Part shown: in pieces, positions 1 through 7,100 of the stretch | Numbering within the stretch: the stretch's first letter is position 1 | How the letters are laid out: each line of letters opens with the position of its first letter | Assembly: GCA_936941515.1 (NCBI GenBank) | Contig: CAKZJI010000300.1 | Location: 1 to 7,555 of the forward strand | Direction of reading: 5' to 3' | DNA: 7,555 nucleotides | Origin: an uncultured Propionibacteriaceae bacterium | GTDB lineage: Bacteria > Actinomycetota > Actinomycetes > Propionibacteriales > Propionibacteriaceae | Translations under genes and position numbers: made by a program | Notes under the pieces: generated by a model | The model's input: only the letters and a program-made list of their open reading frames with translations | Told to the model about the DNA's origin: nothing | Database searches by the model: none

Positions 1-56
1 TCAATTTCCTGATCACGCGACTGATCTCCTCTACTGAGAGCAAGGGTGGGAAATGA
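1..56 (+). CDS. C-terminal end of upstream gene, probably partner sugar ABC permease (partial)
   Basis: The third frame is open from the window edge to a TGA at 54-56. It encodes about 17 residues ending ...RLISSTESKGGK. The preceding residues (NFLITRLI) look like the end of a last membrane helix with a short polar cytoplasmic tail, as in MalF/UgpA-type permeases. The stop overlaps the ATG of the next permease (ATGA, 53-56). This is the same coupling seen at 1000-1003, and MalF and MalG partners are normally adjacent in this order. The fragment is too short for a firm family call, so the assignment rests mainly on context. Confidence 0.5.
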   Translation, partial: NFLITRLISSTESKGGK

Positions 57-1003
57 CGAAGTCAGACCGGACGCCGTCGCTTGCCGTTATCGAGCAGACT
101 GCGGGAAAGGGCGCCGCACGGGTTGCGCGCCGTCGTGCCCTTCGCCGGGGTGAGATCCCCAGCTCCAGGGCTGAGGGAGTGGCTCGGCGGCCTGGATGGG
201 TGACGTACACGCTGCTCGGAATCATTCTGCTGATCAGCTTCTACCCGATCTGGTATTCGGTGCTGCTGGCCTCTTCAGATGCTGCGACGATCGCACAGAA
301 CCCGCTGCCGTCACTCATCCCCGGAGGAAACCTGCTGTTCAACATCCAGCAGGTGCTTGAGTCCGACATCAACTTCTGGCCTGCGGTGTGGAACTCCGTG
401 ATCGTCTCCTGCGTCACAGCCCTGTCTGTGGTGCTCTTCTCCACGCTGGCGGGATTCTCGTTCTCCAAGCTGCGCTTCCGTGGACGGGGGGCCCTGCTGG
501 TCTTCGTCATCGCGACCATGGCCGTGCCCACCCAGCTGGGTGTCGTTCCCCTGTTCATCGTGATGTCCGAGCTGGGCTGGACCGGCTCCCTGATAGCGGT
601 GATCGTTCCGGGCATGATCTCGGCCTTCGGGGTGTTCTGGATGACCCAGTACCTGCGAAGCGCGCTGCCCTACGAGCTGATCGAGGCGGCTCGCGTCGAC
701 GGCTGCTCCATGCTGCGCACCTTCTGGCATGTTGCCCTGCCCGCTGCCCGTCCCGCCGCGGCGATACTCGGAATGTTCACCTTCGTCGGATCCTGGACCA
801 GCTTCTTCTGGCCCTTCATAGTCCTGGGTGCCGAGAATCCGACGCTTCCGGTGGCTCTGCAGCTGCTGCAGGCCAGCTATTTCAAGGACTATTCCCTGAT
901 CATGGCCGGCGTGGTGGTCTCCACCATCCCGCTCGTCCTGGTCTTCATCGTCGCCGGCAGGCAACTGGTCTCCGGCATTATGCAAGGAGCTGTCAAAGGA
1001 TGA
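53..1003 (+). CDS. Carbohydrate ABC transporter permease, MalG type
   Basis: This 316-residue integral membrane protein is one of the two permease subunits of a CUT1-type sugar importer (family knowledge). Hydrophobic segments lie near residues 48-70, 110-135, 147-170, 178-198, 235-257 and 282-302, giving the usual six helices. The EAA loop that docks the ATPase is clear: EAARVDG at 211-217 followed by LP at 229-230. The C-terminus (GRQLVSGIMQGAVKG) has the form typical of MalG/LacG-like permeases. The roughly 47-residue cytoplasmic N-tail is longer than the 10-25 residues common in this family and carries arginine-rich stretches around residues 23-47. The ATG at 53 overlaps the upstream stop and has a purine-rich stretch (AAGGGTGGG, 42-50) just before it. 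Its last codon overlaps the GH1 start, so the two genes are probably translationally coupled. Substrate specificity cannot be read from the permease; the neighbouring enzymes suggest a glucosyl- or galactosyl-containing oligosaccharide. Confidence 0.93.
   Translation: MTKSDRTPSLAVIEQTAGKGAARVARRRALRRGEIPSSRAEGVARRPGWVTYTLLGIILLISFYPIWYSVLLASSDAATIAQNPLPSLIPGGNLLFNIQQVLESDINFWPAVWNSVIVSCVTALSVVLFSTLAGFSFSKLRFRGRGALLVFVIATMAVPTQLGVVPLFIVMSELGWTGSLIAVIVPGMISAFGVFWMTQYLRSALPYELIEAARVDGCSMLRTFWHVALPAARPAAAILGMFTFVGSWTSFFWPFIVLGAENPTLPVALQLLQASYFKDYSLIMAGVVVSTIPLVLVFIVAGRQLVSGIMQGAVKG
984..989 (+). promoter_or_regulatory. Shine-Dalgarno for the GH1 gene
   Basis: AAGGAG lies inside the last codons of the permease gene, 10 bases before the ATG at 1000. 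It supports starting GH1 at 1000 although the frame is open far upstream. Confidence 0.6.
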
Positions 1004-2418
1004 CCACACTGCACTTCCCGCCCGATTTCACATTCGGGGCGGCCACCGCGGCCTTCCAGATTGAGGGCGGCGGCGATGCCGACGGCCGGGGCCCCTCCAT
1101 CTGGGACGCCTTCTGTGAGGAACCCGGCCGGATCAGCGACGGCTCCAACGGGATGGTGGCCTGCGACCATTACCACCGGATGCCTGAGGATGTCGCCCTG
1201 ATGCGTGAACTCAGGCTGGAGACCTATCGATTCTCCACATCCTGGGCCCGGGTGTGCCCGGACGGGCGGACTGTGAATCCGGCAGGAGTGGACTTCTACT
1301 CCCGGCTGGTGGATGAGCTGCTCGCCGCCGGGATCACGCCCTGGCTCACCCTCTACCACTGGGATTTGCCGCAGGCCCTAGGGGAGAAGGGCGGCTGGAC
1401 CAACCGTGACACCTCCCACCTCTTCGCTGAATACACCCAGCATCTGGTTGAGGCGCTGGGCGACCGTGTGCAGGTGTGGACCACGCTGAACGAGCCGTGG
1501 TGCTCCTCATTCCTCTCCTACGCCGGCGGAGACCATGCCCCGGGGCACACCTCACCCAGAGAGGCGGTTGCAGCCGCCCATCATCTGCTGCTGGCCCATG
1601 GGCTCGGCGTCCAGGTGCTGCGGGCTGCGCAGCGTGACCTGACGGTAGGCATCACCTGCAACACCACGTATGCGCATCCCGCGGATCCGGACAATCCCGG
1701 CGATGTCGATGCCGCACGTCGCATCGACGGTGGCTTCAACCGGATCTTCATGGACCCCATCTTCAAGGGCGAATATCCCGCTGACGTCATGGAGGACATG
1801 GCTGAGGCGGGTCTGGGCAGCGATCTGCGTGACGGCGACATGGAGCTGATCAGCGCCCCCATCGATGTGCTCGGTGTGAACTTCTACAACGGGGGAGCGC
1901 ATGCCGCGCCGCTGCCGGGAGCCAAGCCCGAGATCCGCATCACCGAGGGTGGGCATCCCGCGGCTGCCCCGATGGTGGGTTCGGAGACGGTGCGCCCCAT
2001 TCCCCGCGACCTGCCCGTCACCGCCATGGGCTGGGAGGTCAAGGCAGATGATCTCAGGCTGCTGCTGCTGCGCCTGCAACGTGATTACACCGGGCCGGCG
2101 GGCATTCCCATGGTCATCACCGAGAACGGCGCCGCCTACGATGACGTGCCCGATGAGTCCGGCTACGTCGATGACTCCAAGGATCGCCTGGTCTACATCC
2201 GGGATCATCTCGCCGCGGTCCATGAGGCGATGGCTGAGGGCGCCGATGTCCGGGGCTACCTGGTCTGGTCTTTCCTGGACAACTTCGAGTGGTCCTTCGG
2301 ATACAGCAAGCGCTTCGGCATCGTGCGGGTGGACTACGAGACGTTGCAGCGAACCCCCAAGGCGAGCGCCCTGTGGTACGCGGGTGTGGCAGGATCGCAT
2401 CAGCTTGAAATCGACTAG
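1000..2418 (+). CDS. GH1 family beta-glucosidase / beta-glycosidase
   Basis: This 472-residue cytoplasmic enzyme of glycoside hydrolase family 1 has no signal peptide and is full length for the family. The start is fixed by the canonical N-terminus FPPDFTFGAATAAFQIEG, the ATGA overlap with the permease and an AAGGAG upstream. The frame stays open back to 388 but only as a shadow of the permease. Visible GH1 landmarks are Q20, the YHWDLP segment (119-124), the acid/base glutamate E165 in TLNEP, the nucleophile E375 in ITENG, W423 and the E430-W431 pair in DNFEW. Family knowledge says E-W at this site marks enzymes for unphosphorylated glycosides. PTS-linked 6-phospho-beta-glycosidases have a different set (S, K, Y) here. 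This matches uptake by an ABC importer. Expected reaction: retaining hydrolysis of beta-glucosides, possibly also beta-galactosides or fucosides. GH1 members are often promiscuous, so the exact sugar is open. Confidence 0.95.
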   Translation: MTTLHFPPDFTFGAATAAFQIEGGGDADGRGPSIWDAFCEEPGRISDGSNGMVACDHYHRMPEDVALMRELRLETYRFSTSWARVCPDGRTVNPAGVDFYSRLVDELLAAGITPWLTLYHWDLPQALGEKGGWTNRDTSHLFAEYTQHLVEALGDRVQVWTTLNEPWCSSFLSYAGGDHAPGHTSPREAVAAAHHLLLAHGLGVQVLRAAQRDLTVGITCNTTYAHPADPDNPGDVDAARRIDGGFNRIFMDPIFKGEYPADVMEDMAEAGLGSDLRDGDMELISAPIDVLGVNFYNGGAHAAPLPGAKPEIRITEGGHPAAAPMVGSETVRPIPRDLPVTAMGWEVKADDLRLLLLRLQRDYTGPAGIPMVITENGAAYDDVPDESGYVDDSKDRLVYIRDHLAAVHEAMAEGADVRGYLVWSFLDNFEWSFGYSKRFGIVRVDYETLQRTPKASALWYAGVAGSHQLEID

Positions 2419-2433
2419 CAGCACCCCGGCAAC

Positions 2434-2440
2434 AAAGGAG
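2434..2440 (+). promoter_or_regulatory. Shine-Dalgarno for the LacI-family gene
   Basis: AAAGGAG stands 7 bases before the ATG at 2448, a strong and well-spaced site. The whole gap from the GH1 stop is only 29 bases and shows no promoter or terminator, so read-through from GH1 is likely. Confidence 0.75.
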
Positions 2441-2447
2441 ATCAGCC

Positions 2448-3482
2448 ATGGCTTCCCGCCGCAACGCGCCCACTCTTGAGGACGTGGCCCGTGCGGCGGG
2501 TGTCTCCCGCGCCACAGCCTCGCGTGTGGTTCGCGGCGGGCATCTGGTGCGCAGCAGCACCCGGGAGGCCATTGAGGCGGCGATCAAGGAGCTGGGGTAC
2601 GTCCCCAACCAGGCTGCCCGGTCGCTGGCCACGAGTCGATCCAGCACGATAGCGGTCATCGTCTCCGAGGATCACACCCGTGTCTTCAAGGACCCGTTCT
2701 TCGCCACATCTGTGGCGGGGGTCGCCGAACGGCTGGAACCCACCGGATGGCAGATGGCCCTCTACCTAGCCTATGGAGAGTACCGGCAGAAGCTGGAACA
2801 GTACCTCAGAGGCGGGTATGTCGATGCAATCCTGGTGGTCTCCCACCACGATGACGACCAGCTGGCCGACCTGCTGGAGGACATCGCGCTTCCATGCGCC
2901 TTCCTGGGGCGGCCCGCCCATGACGAGTCCGCCGGCCGAGCCTTCTCCGTGGCCCACCGATTCGTGGACCTGGACAACCTGTCGGGAGGCAGGATCGCGG
3001 GTCGGCATCTCGTCGAACGCGGCTGCCGCAGGATAGCCACCATCACCGGTCCGATGGACATCGCCTCCGCGCGAGAGCGCCTGATGGGTTTTGAGGAGGC
3101 GCTGGCGGAGGTGGGGCTGCAGCCCGTCGGGGTGTATCACGGCAACTTCGAACCGGAGTCCGCCCGGCAACAGGCCATGACGCTCTGCGACGAGGGCAAC
3201 GACTTTGACGGATTGTTCGTGGCCTCCGACCACATGGCGGCAGCCGCGATGACGGTGCTGACGGAGCGGGGGCTGACGATCCCCGATGATGTCAAGGTCA
3301 TCGGCTTCGACGACGCGGACATCTCCCGGGAGACCGAGCCGGCGCTGTCAACGGTCATGAATCCTTGGCGTGACCTGGCGATCGTCGCGACGGACATGGT
3401 GCTGTCTGAGCTGGAGGGGGAGCCTTCTGATGGCCCCGTGATTCTGCAGCCCGAACTGGTGGCCCGACGCTCAACTGAATGA
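2448..3482 (+). CDS. LacI-family transcriptional repressor
   Basis: This 344-residue regulator has the standard LacI/GalR layout. The N-terminal helix-turn-helix covers about residues 8-29 (TLEDVARAAGVSRATASRVV). The hinge helix is around 52-64 (PNQAARSLATSR). A periplasmic-binding-protein-like sugar domain fills 67-340. Likely ligand contacts visible by family pattern are D176/N177, R211 in RLMGF, D261 in ASDHMA and D288 in IGFDDA. The recognition-helix residues following VS are R-A-T, unlike the Y-Q-T of LacI itself, so the operator is probably not a lac operator. The gene sits inside the sugar operon, suggesting autoregulation and relief of repression by the imported sugar or its cleavage product. 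No convincing LacI-type palindrome was found in the short gaps of this window, so the operator is probably upstream of the window. Confidence 0.94.
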   Translation: MASRRNAPTLEDVARAAGVSRATASRVVRGGHLVRSSTREAIEAAIKELGYVPNQAARSLATSRSSTIAVIVSEDHTRVFKDPFFATSVAGVAERLEPTGWQMALYLAYGEYRQKLEQYLRGGYVDAILVVSHHDDDQLADLLEDIALPCAFLGRPAHDESAGRAFSVAHRFVDLDNLSGGRIAGRHLVERGCRRIATITGPMDIASARERLMGFEEALAEVGLQPVGVYHGNFEPESARQQAMTLCDEGNDFDGLFVASDHMAAAAMTVLTERGLTIPDDVKVIGFDDADISRETEPALSTVMNPWRDLAIVATDMVLSELEGEPSDGPVILQPELVARRSTE

Positions 3483-3490
3483 TGACTGGA

Positions 3491-3518
3491 CGCCCGCCGG
3501 CATGGAGGCCTGCGGGTG
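3491..3518 (+). promoter_or_regulatory. GC-rich hairpin between the regulator and alpha-galactosidase genes
   Basis: The arm CGCCCGC (3491-3497) pairs with GCGGGTG (3512-3518) with one G-U pair. After a C/T mismatch, GGC (3499-3501) pairs with GCC (3508-3510) around a six-base loop. No T-run follows, so it is not a classical intrinsic terminator. It lies 8 bases after the regulator stop and 2 bases before the GH36 ribosome binding site, which stays outside the stem. It could be a weak terminator, an mRNA stabiliser protecting the upstream 3' end, or chance in GC-rich DNA. Confidence 0.4.
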
Positions 3519-3520
3519 AT

Positions 3521-3528
3521 GAGGAAGG
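3521..3528 (+). promoter_or_regulatory. Shine-Dalgarno for the GH36 gene
   Basis: GAGGAAGG lies 6 bases before the ATG at 3535 and fixes that start. It begins just after the hairpin at 3491-3518. Confidence 0.7.
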
Positions 3529-3534
3529 CATACG

Positions 3535-5721
3535 ATGGAACAGCAGGCGCAGTGGAGGATTCTCCTGCGTGAAAACGGCACGGGGGTAATTGTGGTTGTG
3601 GGGGCGTCAGGGATGCCCCACATTGTCCATTGGGGCAGGGACCTCGGACCGCTGGATGAGGATGCCCTCACTGCGGTGGCGCTCGGTGTGGAACGCATGG
3701 ATGTCGACAACGTCCCGGACATACCCCTGGAGGCCGGGATCATCCCTGGAGGCTGGACCGGCTGGTCCGGGCGTCCGGGCCTGGTGGGGCATCGTGAGGA
3801 CCGGGGATCATGGTCGCCGAGGCTCCGGACCCGCGAGGTTCGCGTCCCAGACCAGGAGCAGCCGGTGCCCCCGGGCAGCCATGTGCTGACGCAGAATGAT
3901 GTGGCCTTCTCCCTGAGCGATGAGCACAGCGGACTCGCCGCCTCCGTGCGGCTGCGGTTGGGCCCCGGCGGGGTGCTGGAGGCTCAGGCGACTGTCACGA
4001 ATGCAGGCGACACCGACTACCACCTTGATGAGCTGACCCTGGCGTTCCCGGTGCCGCTGGAGGCCACCGAATATCTGGACTTCACGGGGCATTGGGGAAC
4101 CGAACGCACCCCGCAGCGCAGTGAGCTCACGATGGGATGCCACCTGAGGGAACACCGTCGCGGACGGCCGGGATTCGACGCCACCACCGTCCTGCTGTGC
4201 GGAAAACCCGGTTTTGACTTCCGCGGCGGGGAGGTCTTCGGGCTGCACACCGCGACCGGAGCGAACTCCCGCTCCTATCTGGAGCGCCTGCCGGAAGGGA
4301 TGCAAGTGCTTGCCGGGGGAGAGCTTCTGCAGCCGGGGGAGGTGGTGCTGTCCCCGGGCGAGAGCTATTCCTCACCGGTGCTGTACCTCACCCACGGCGA
4401 CGGACTTGACGAAGCCGCCCGCAGGTTCCATCGGTGGGCGAGATCCTCGCCCTCGGCTCCAGGACCCAACCGGCCGGTGACGCTCAACGTCTGGGAGGCA
4501 GTCGGCTTCGACCACTCCCTGGACAAACTGCTTGCCCTGGCGGACCTGGCCAAGCGGGTCGGTGCGGAGCGCTACGTCCTGGACGACGGCTGGTTCCTGG
4601 GGCGGCGGGGAGATGCGGTGGGGCTGGGGGACTGGGAGGTGGATCCGGAGGTCTGGCCGCAAGGTCTGCATCCCCTGACCGACCACGTCACGGGGCTCGG
4701 CATGGAATTCGGGCTGTGGTTCGAACCCGAGATGGTGAGCCCCGACTCGGAGCTGGCCCGCTCCCACCCGGAGTGGATCCTGGCCGCAGGGCCCTCATGG
4801 CCCACGCCCTGGCGGAACCAGCAGGTGCTCAACCTGACCATCCCGGAGGCCCGCGAGCACATCTGGTCGCAGATGGACGCGATTCTCAACGAATACCCCA
4901 TCTCCTACATCAAATGGGACTTCAACCGGGATGTGTACGACGCCGGCTGCCAGCTAAGCGGCGGGCGTCCAGTCTCAGGGGCTCAGGCCCGTGCGGCCTT
5001 CGAGATCATGGACCGGCTGCGCGCCGACCATCCCGGCCTGGAGATCGAGAGCTGCTCCTCGGGAGGCGGACGTATTGACCTGGAGATGGTGCGGCATGCC
5101 CAGCGATTCTGGGTCTCGGACTGCATCGATCCTCACGAGAGGCAGTCCATGTTCCGCTGGACCAGTCAGCTGATCCCCCCCGAGTTCCTGGGGACTCACG
5201 TCGCCTCGGGGCGCAGCCAGACCACAGGACGACAGCATGACCTGTCCTTCCGTGCGGCCACCGCCGTCTGGGGGCACATGGGAGTGGAATGGGACCTGAC
5301 GGAGGCCACCGACGAGGACCTGGCGGCCCTAGAGGAATGGTTCACCTGGTATAAGACCCACCGGGAGCTCCTGCTGACCGGGGACATGGTGCGTGACGTG
5401 GTCGGTGATGACTCGATGTGGCTTCACGGCGTCGTCAGCCAGGATCAAAACCGTGCCCTGTTCCAGCTCTATGCTCACCGGCATGGTCCCTTCGGGATTC
5501 AAGGCCGGCTCCGATTCCCAGGGCTGGATCCACGCCGCCGCTACCGCGTCACCAGCCGTCTGATAGCCGGGGGGCCGGCGGGGCTCATCCCACCCCCGTG
5601 GTGTGAGGGACTCGTCGTCTCAGGGGCGGTGCTGGGAACGGTGGGCGTGACGCCGCCGGATCTGTTCCCGGAGCAGGCTCTGCTGCTTGAGGTTGAGGCT
5701 GTGCCAGAGCCAACGTCATGA
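3535..5721 (+). CDS. GH36 family alpha-galactosidase
   Basis: This 728-residue protein has the usual length for bacterial GH36 alpha-galactosidases and no signal peptide, so it is cytoplasmic. Order of parts: an N-terminal beta-sandwich (about 1-310), a catalytic TIM barrel (about 315-640) and a C-terminal beta domain. Key sites are NVWEAVGFD (318-326), LDDGW (349-353), GLWFEPEMV (393-401), the nucleophile D462 in IKWDFNRD, C507 in the substrate-contact motif CSSGGGR (507-513) and the acid/base D529 in WVSDCID. The nucleophile and acid/base assignments follow from family motifs. Expected reaction: release of terminal alpha-galactose from melibiose, raffinose-type sugars or galactosylated oligosaccharides with retention of configuration. 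GH36 also holds alpha-N-acetylgalactosaminidases and transferases, but the CSSGGGR form favours alpha-galactosidase. It lies 52 bases after the LacI-family gene on the same strand and is probably co-regulated with it. Confidence 0.94.
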   Translation: MEQQAQWRILLRENGTGVIVVVGASGMPHIVHWGRDLGPLDEDALTAVALGVERMDVDNVPDIPLEAGIIPGGWTGWSGRPGLVGHREDRGSWSPRLRTREVRVPDQEQPVPPGSHVLTQNDVAFSLSDEHSGLAASVRLRLGPGGVLEAQATVTNAGDTDYHLDELTLAFPVPLEATEYLDFTGHWGTERTPQRSELTMGCHLREHRRGRPGFDATTVLLCGKPGFDFRGGEVFGLHTATGANSRSYLERLPEGMQVLAGGELLQPGEVVLSPGESYSSPVLYLTHGDGLDEAARRFHRWARSSPSAPGPNRPVTLNVWEAVGFDHSLDKLLALADLAKRVGAERYVLDDGWFLGRRGDAVGLGDWEVDPEVWPQGLHPLTDHVTGLGMEFGLWFEPEMVSPDSELARSHPEWILAAGPSWPTPWRNQQVLNLTIPEAREHIWSQMDAILNEYPISYIKWDFNRDVYDAGCQLSGGRPVSGAQARAAFEIMDRLRADHPGLEIESCSSGGGRIDLEMVRHAQRFWVSDCIDPHERQSMFRWTSQLIPPEFLGTHVASGRSQTTGRQHDLSFRAATAVWGHMGVEWDLTEATDEDLAALEEWFTWYKTHRELLLTGDMVRDVVGDDSMWLHGVVSQDQNRALFQLYAHRHGPFGIQGRLRFPGLDPRRRYRVTSRLIAGGPAGLIPPPWCEGLVVSGAVLGTVGVTPPDLFPEQALLLEVEAVPEPTS

Positions 5722-5769
5722 CTGTCGCCTCTGAGGGGAGCCGCCCATGAGGTCGTGACATGCGCCCTC

Positions 5770-5781
5770 TAGGGTTAATCC
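5770..5781 (+). promoter_or_regulatory. Possible leaderless -10 element, or weak ribosome binding site, of the amidohydrolase gene
   Basis: TAGGGT (5770-5775) fits the actinobacterial -10 pattern TANNNT and ends 6 bases before the ATG at 5782. That would place the transcription start on the A of the start codon. The same bases include AGGG (5771-5774), which could act as a weak Shine-Dalgarno with 7-base spacing. No good -35 box is seen at the right distance: GTGACA at 5755-5760 is only 9 bases away. The two readings cannot be separated from sequence. Confidence 0.3.
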
Positions 5782-6855
5782 ATGACCCCTGAGCCGATGC
5801 ACATCCATGGAACCTTCCTCCCCGATGAGGAGCCCCGCGACCACTGGGTGGTGGATGGGAGGCTCAGCAGCGAACCGGTGCGGGGGGCACGTACCCTGGC
5901 CCGCGATGTCTTCGTGATTCCCGGGCTGGTTGACGCCCACTGCCACATCGGGCTGGGTGTTCAGGGAGCGGTGAGTCGCGAGGAGACACTCAGGCAGGCG
6001 CAAGCCGACCTGGCGGCCGGCACCATGCTGATCCGCGACGCGGGTTCCCCCTCCGACACGCGCTGGGTGCAGCGGGACGAGAGACTGCCACGGCTGGTGC
6101 GCTCCGGCCGACACGTCGCTCGGAGCCGCCGCTACATCCGGTTCCTGGCGGCCGAGGTGGAGCCGGAGCAACTCGTCGACCAGATCCGTTACGAGGCCCG
6201 TGACGGTGATGGCTGGGTGAAGCTGGTGGGGGACTGGATTGACCGCGGCACCGGGGACCTGGAGCCGTCCTTCCCCGCGGAACTGGCGGCCAGGGCTATC
6301 GCCGCGGCACACGAGGAGGGAGCGAGGGTGACGGCCCACTGCTTTGGCGAGCAGTCGGTGGCTGAGCTGGTCGCCGCCGGAATCGACTGCATTGAGCACG
6401 GCACGGGCATGAGCGACGAGGTGATCCAGGAGATGGCGCATCGTGGCACGGCGCTGGTCCCCACGATGATCAACCTCAATCGGTTCCCGCAGTATGCCGA
6501 GCCGGGACGTGAGAAATACCCGAGGTTCGCGGCTCACATGATGGATCTGTATGCCCGCCGCCGAGAGACGATCGGCAATGCCATCGAGGCCGGGATTGAT
6601 GTCTACTCAGGCACGGATGCCGGCACGGTCGTGCCCCATGGGGAGATCCTCTCGGAGGTGGAGGAGCTGGCATCGCTCGGCGGGGGTGCCTTCGCCATCG
6701 CCGCATCCAGCTGGAAGGCCAGGTCGTGGCTTGGCGTCACCGGGCTGGCAGAGGGAGCCAGCGCCGACCTGATTGTCACCTCCGAGGATCCGCGATCGCA
6801 TCCGTCAGCTCTGCGCGAACCAGTTGTGAAGTTGCTGCGAGGCCAGATCCTCTGA
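5782..6855 (+). CDS. Metal-dependent amidohydrolase (prolidase / imidazolonepropionase-like)
   Basis: This 357-residue cytoplasmic enzyme belongs to the amidohydrolase superfamily. The metal-site signature is complete: H53 and H55 in PGLVDAHCH, K147 in WVKLVGDW (a candidate carboxylated lysine bridging two metals), H186 in VTAHCFGE, H206 in CIEHGTG and D279 in SGTDAG. The C-terminal ASADLIVTSEDPR segment is the usual small beta-domain strand. The lysine favours the binuclear prolidase-like branch over mononuclear imidazolonepropionases. The substrate cannot be predicted. From memory, closely similar proteins are widespread in actinobacteria outside sugar operons, so it may be an independent gene. 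It lies 60 bases after the GH36 gene with a possible start signal of its own. The ATG at 5782 was chosen; M6 is an alternative start. Its stop is 2 bases from the stop of a convergent gene. Confidence 0.85.
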   Translation: MTPEPMHIHGTFLPDEEPRDHWVVDGRLSSEPVRGARTLARDVFVIPGLVDAHCHIGLGVQGAVSREETLRQAQADLAAGTMLIRDAGSPSDTRWVQRDERLPRLVRSGRHVARSRRYIRFLAAEVEPEQLVDQIRYEARDGDGWVKLVGDWIDRGTGDLEPSFPAELAARAIAAAHEEGARVTAHCFGEQSVAELVAAGIDCIEHGTGMSDEVIQEMAHRGTALVPTMINLNRFPQYAEPGREKYPRFAAHMMDLYARRRETIGNAIEAGIDVYSGTDAGTVVPHGEILSEVEELASLGGGAFAIAASSWKARSWLGVTGLAEGASADLIVTSEDPRSHPSALREPVVKLLRGQIL

Positions 6856-6857
6856 TC

Positions 6858-7016
6858 TCAACCCCAACCGAGCTCGTGGAGCCGTTCCTCGTCGATGCCG
6901 TGATAGTGCCCGAGCTCATGGACCAGGGTGATCGATATCTCGTCGAACAGCTCTTCCTCGTCCTCGCACATCCGGGTCAACGGGCCGCGGAACAGCACGA
7001 CCCGGTCCGGCTCGCC
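6858..7016 (-). pseudogene. C-terminal 52 residues of a zincin-like metallopeptidase family protein (5' part missing)
   Basis: Reading from about 7016 down to a stop at 6858-6860, the minus strand encodes GEPDRVVLFRGPL, an acidic stretch (EDEEELFDEI), then LVHELGHYHGIDEERLHELG and a final WG. The HELGH zinc motif (codons at 6906-6920), the nearby acidic residues and the terminal ELGWG match the C-terminus of the small actinobacterial metallopeptidases once called DUF1025 (PF06262). These are usually 110-150 residues, so about half is missing. Beyond 7016 the frame stays open to 7328 but becomes a D/R/G-rich shadow of the plus-strand reading. GC is about 62% for 6861-7000 by hand count. The piece is tightly convergent with the amidohydrolase, and may be the last native sequence before a chimeric junction. 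Physiological substrates of this family are unknown. Confidence 0.75.
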
Positions 7017-7100
7017 GTGCCGAAGGCGTACGTCGCGGTCGCCTCCGGTCACGAGCCGGACGCCGCGACGGCCGAGTCGATCCTGCGCCACGCCCGCGAG
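6999..7100 (+). pseudogene. Fragment of an AMP-binding (acyl-CoA synthetase type) C-terminal domain
   Basis: The plus-strand reading DPVRLAVPKAYVAVASG, followed by HEPDAATAESILRHARE, resembles the C-terminal lid domain of acyl/acetyl-CoA synthetases. There a (V)PKAYVVL strand is followed by a helix, an R-E-LAPYKRP turn and the catalytic lysine. Here the expected PYKR-type continuation is absent. After HARE the reading switches to membrane-helix sequence of an unrelated protein in the same frame. About 34 codons remain of a protein normally longer than 500 residues. There is no start or stop of its own. GC of 7017-7100 is about 76% by hand count. The identification rests on a short motif from memory and is moderate. 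Confidence 0.5.

Noticed and set aside
388..999. Upstream extension of the GH1 frame within the permease gene
   Set aside because: The translation is arginine- and glycine-rich shadow of the permease, and the true GH1 N-terminus begins at 1000 with a ribosome binding site.
311..1009. 232-codon minus-strand open frame opposite the permease
   Set aside because: It is D/G/Q-rich low-complexity shadow with no domain-like pattern.
1552..2424. Long open frame on the minus strand opposite the GH1 gene (290 codons)
   Set aside because: It is the antisense shadow of a well-supported GH1 gene in high-GC DNA; the translation has no recognisable motif.
3736..3746. Palindrome GGGAT-C-ATCCC as a possible LacI-family operator
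   Set aside because: It is inside the GH36 coding region, short, and explained by conserved coding sequence; no second copy was found in a gap.
5715..5722. Perfect palindrome GTCATGAC over the GH36 stop, with similar GTCGTGAC near 5753
   Set aside because: Eight-base palindromes are common by chance and the second copy is imperfect; no link to a regulator.
5765..5774. Small inverted repeat CCCT-CT-AGGG before the amidohydrolase
   Set aside because: Four-base arms are too short for a terminator or a LacI-type operator.
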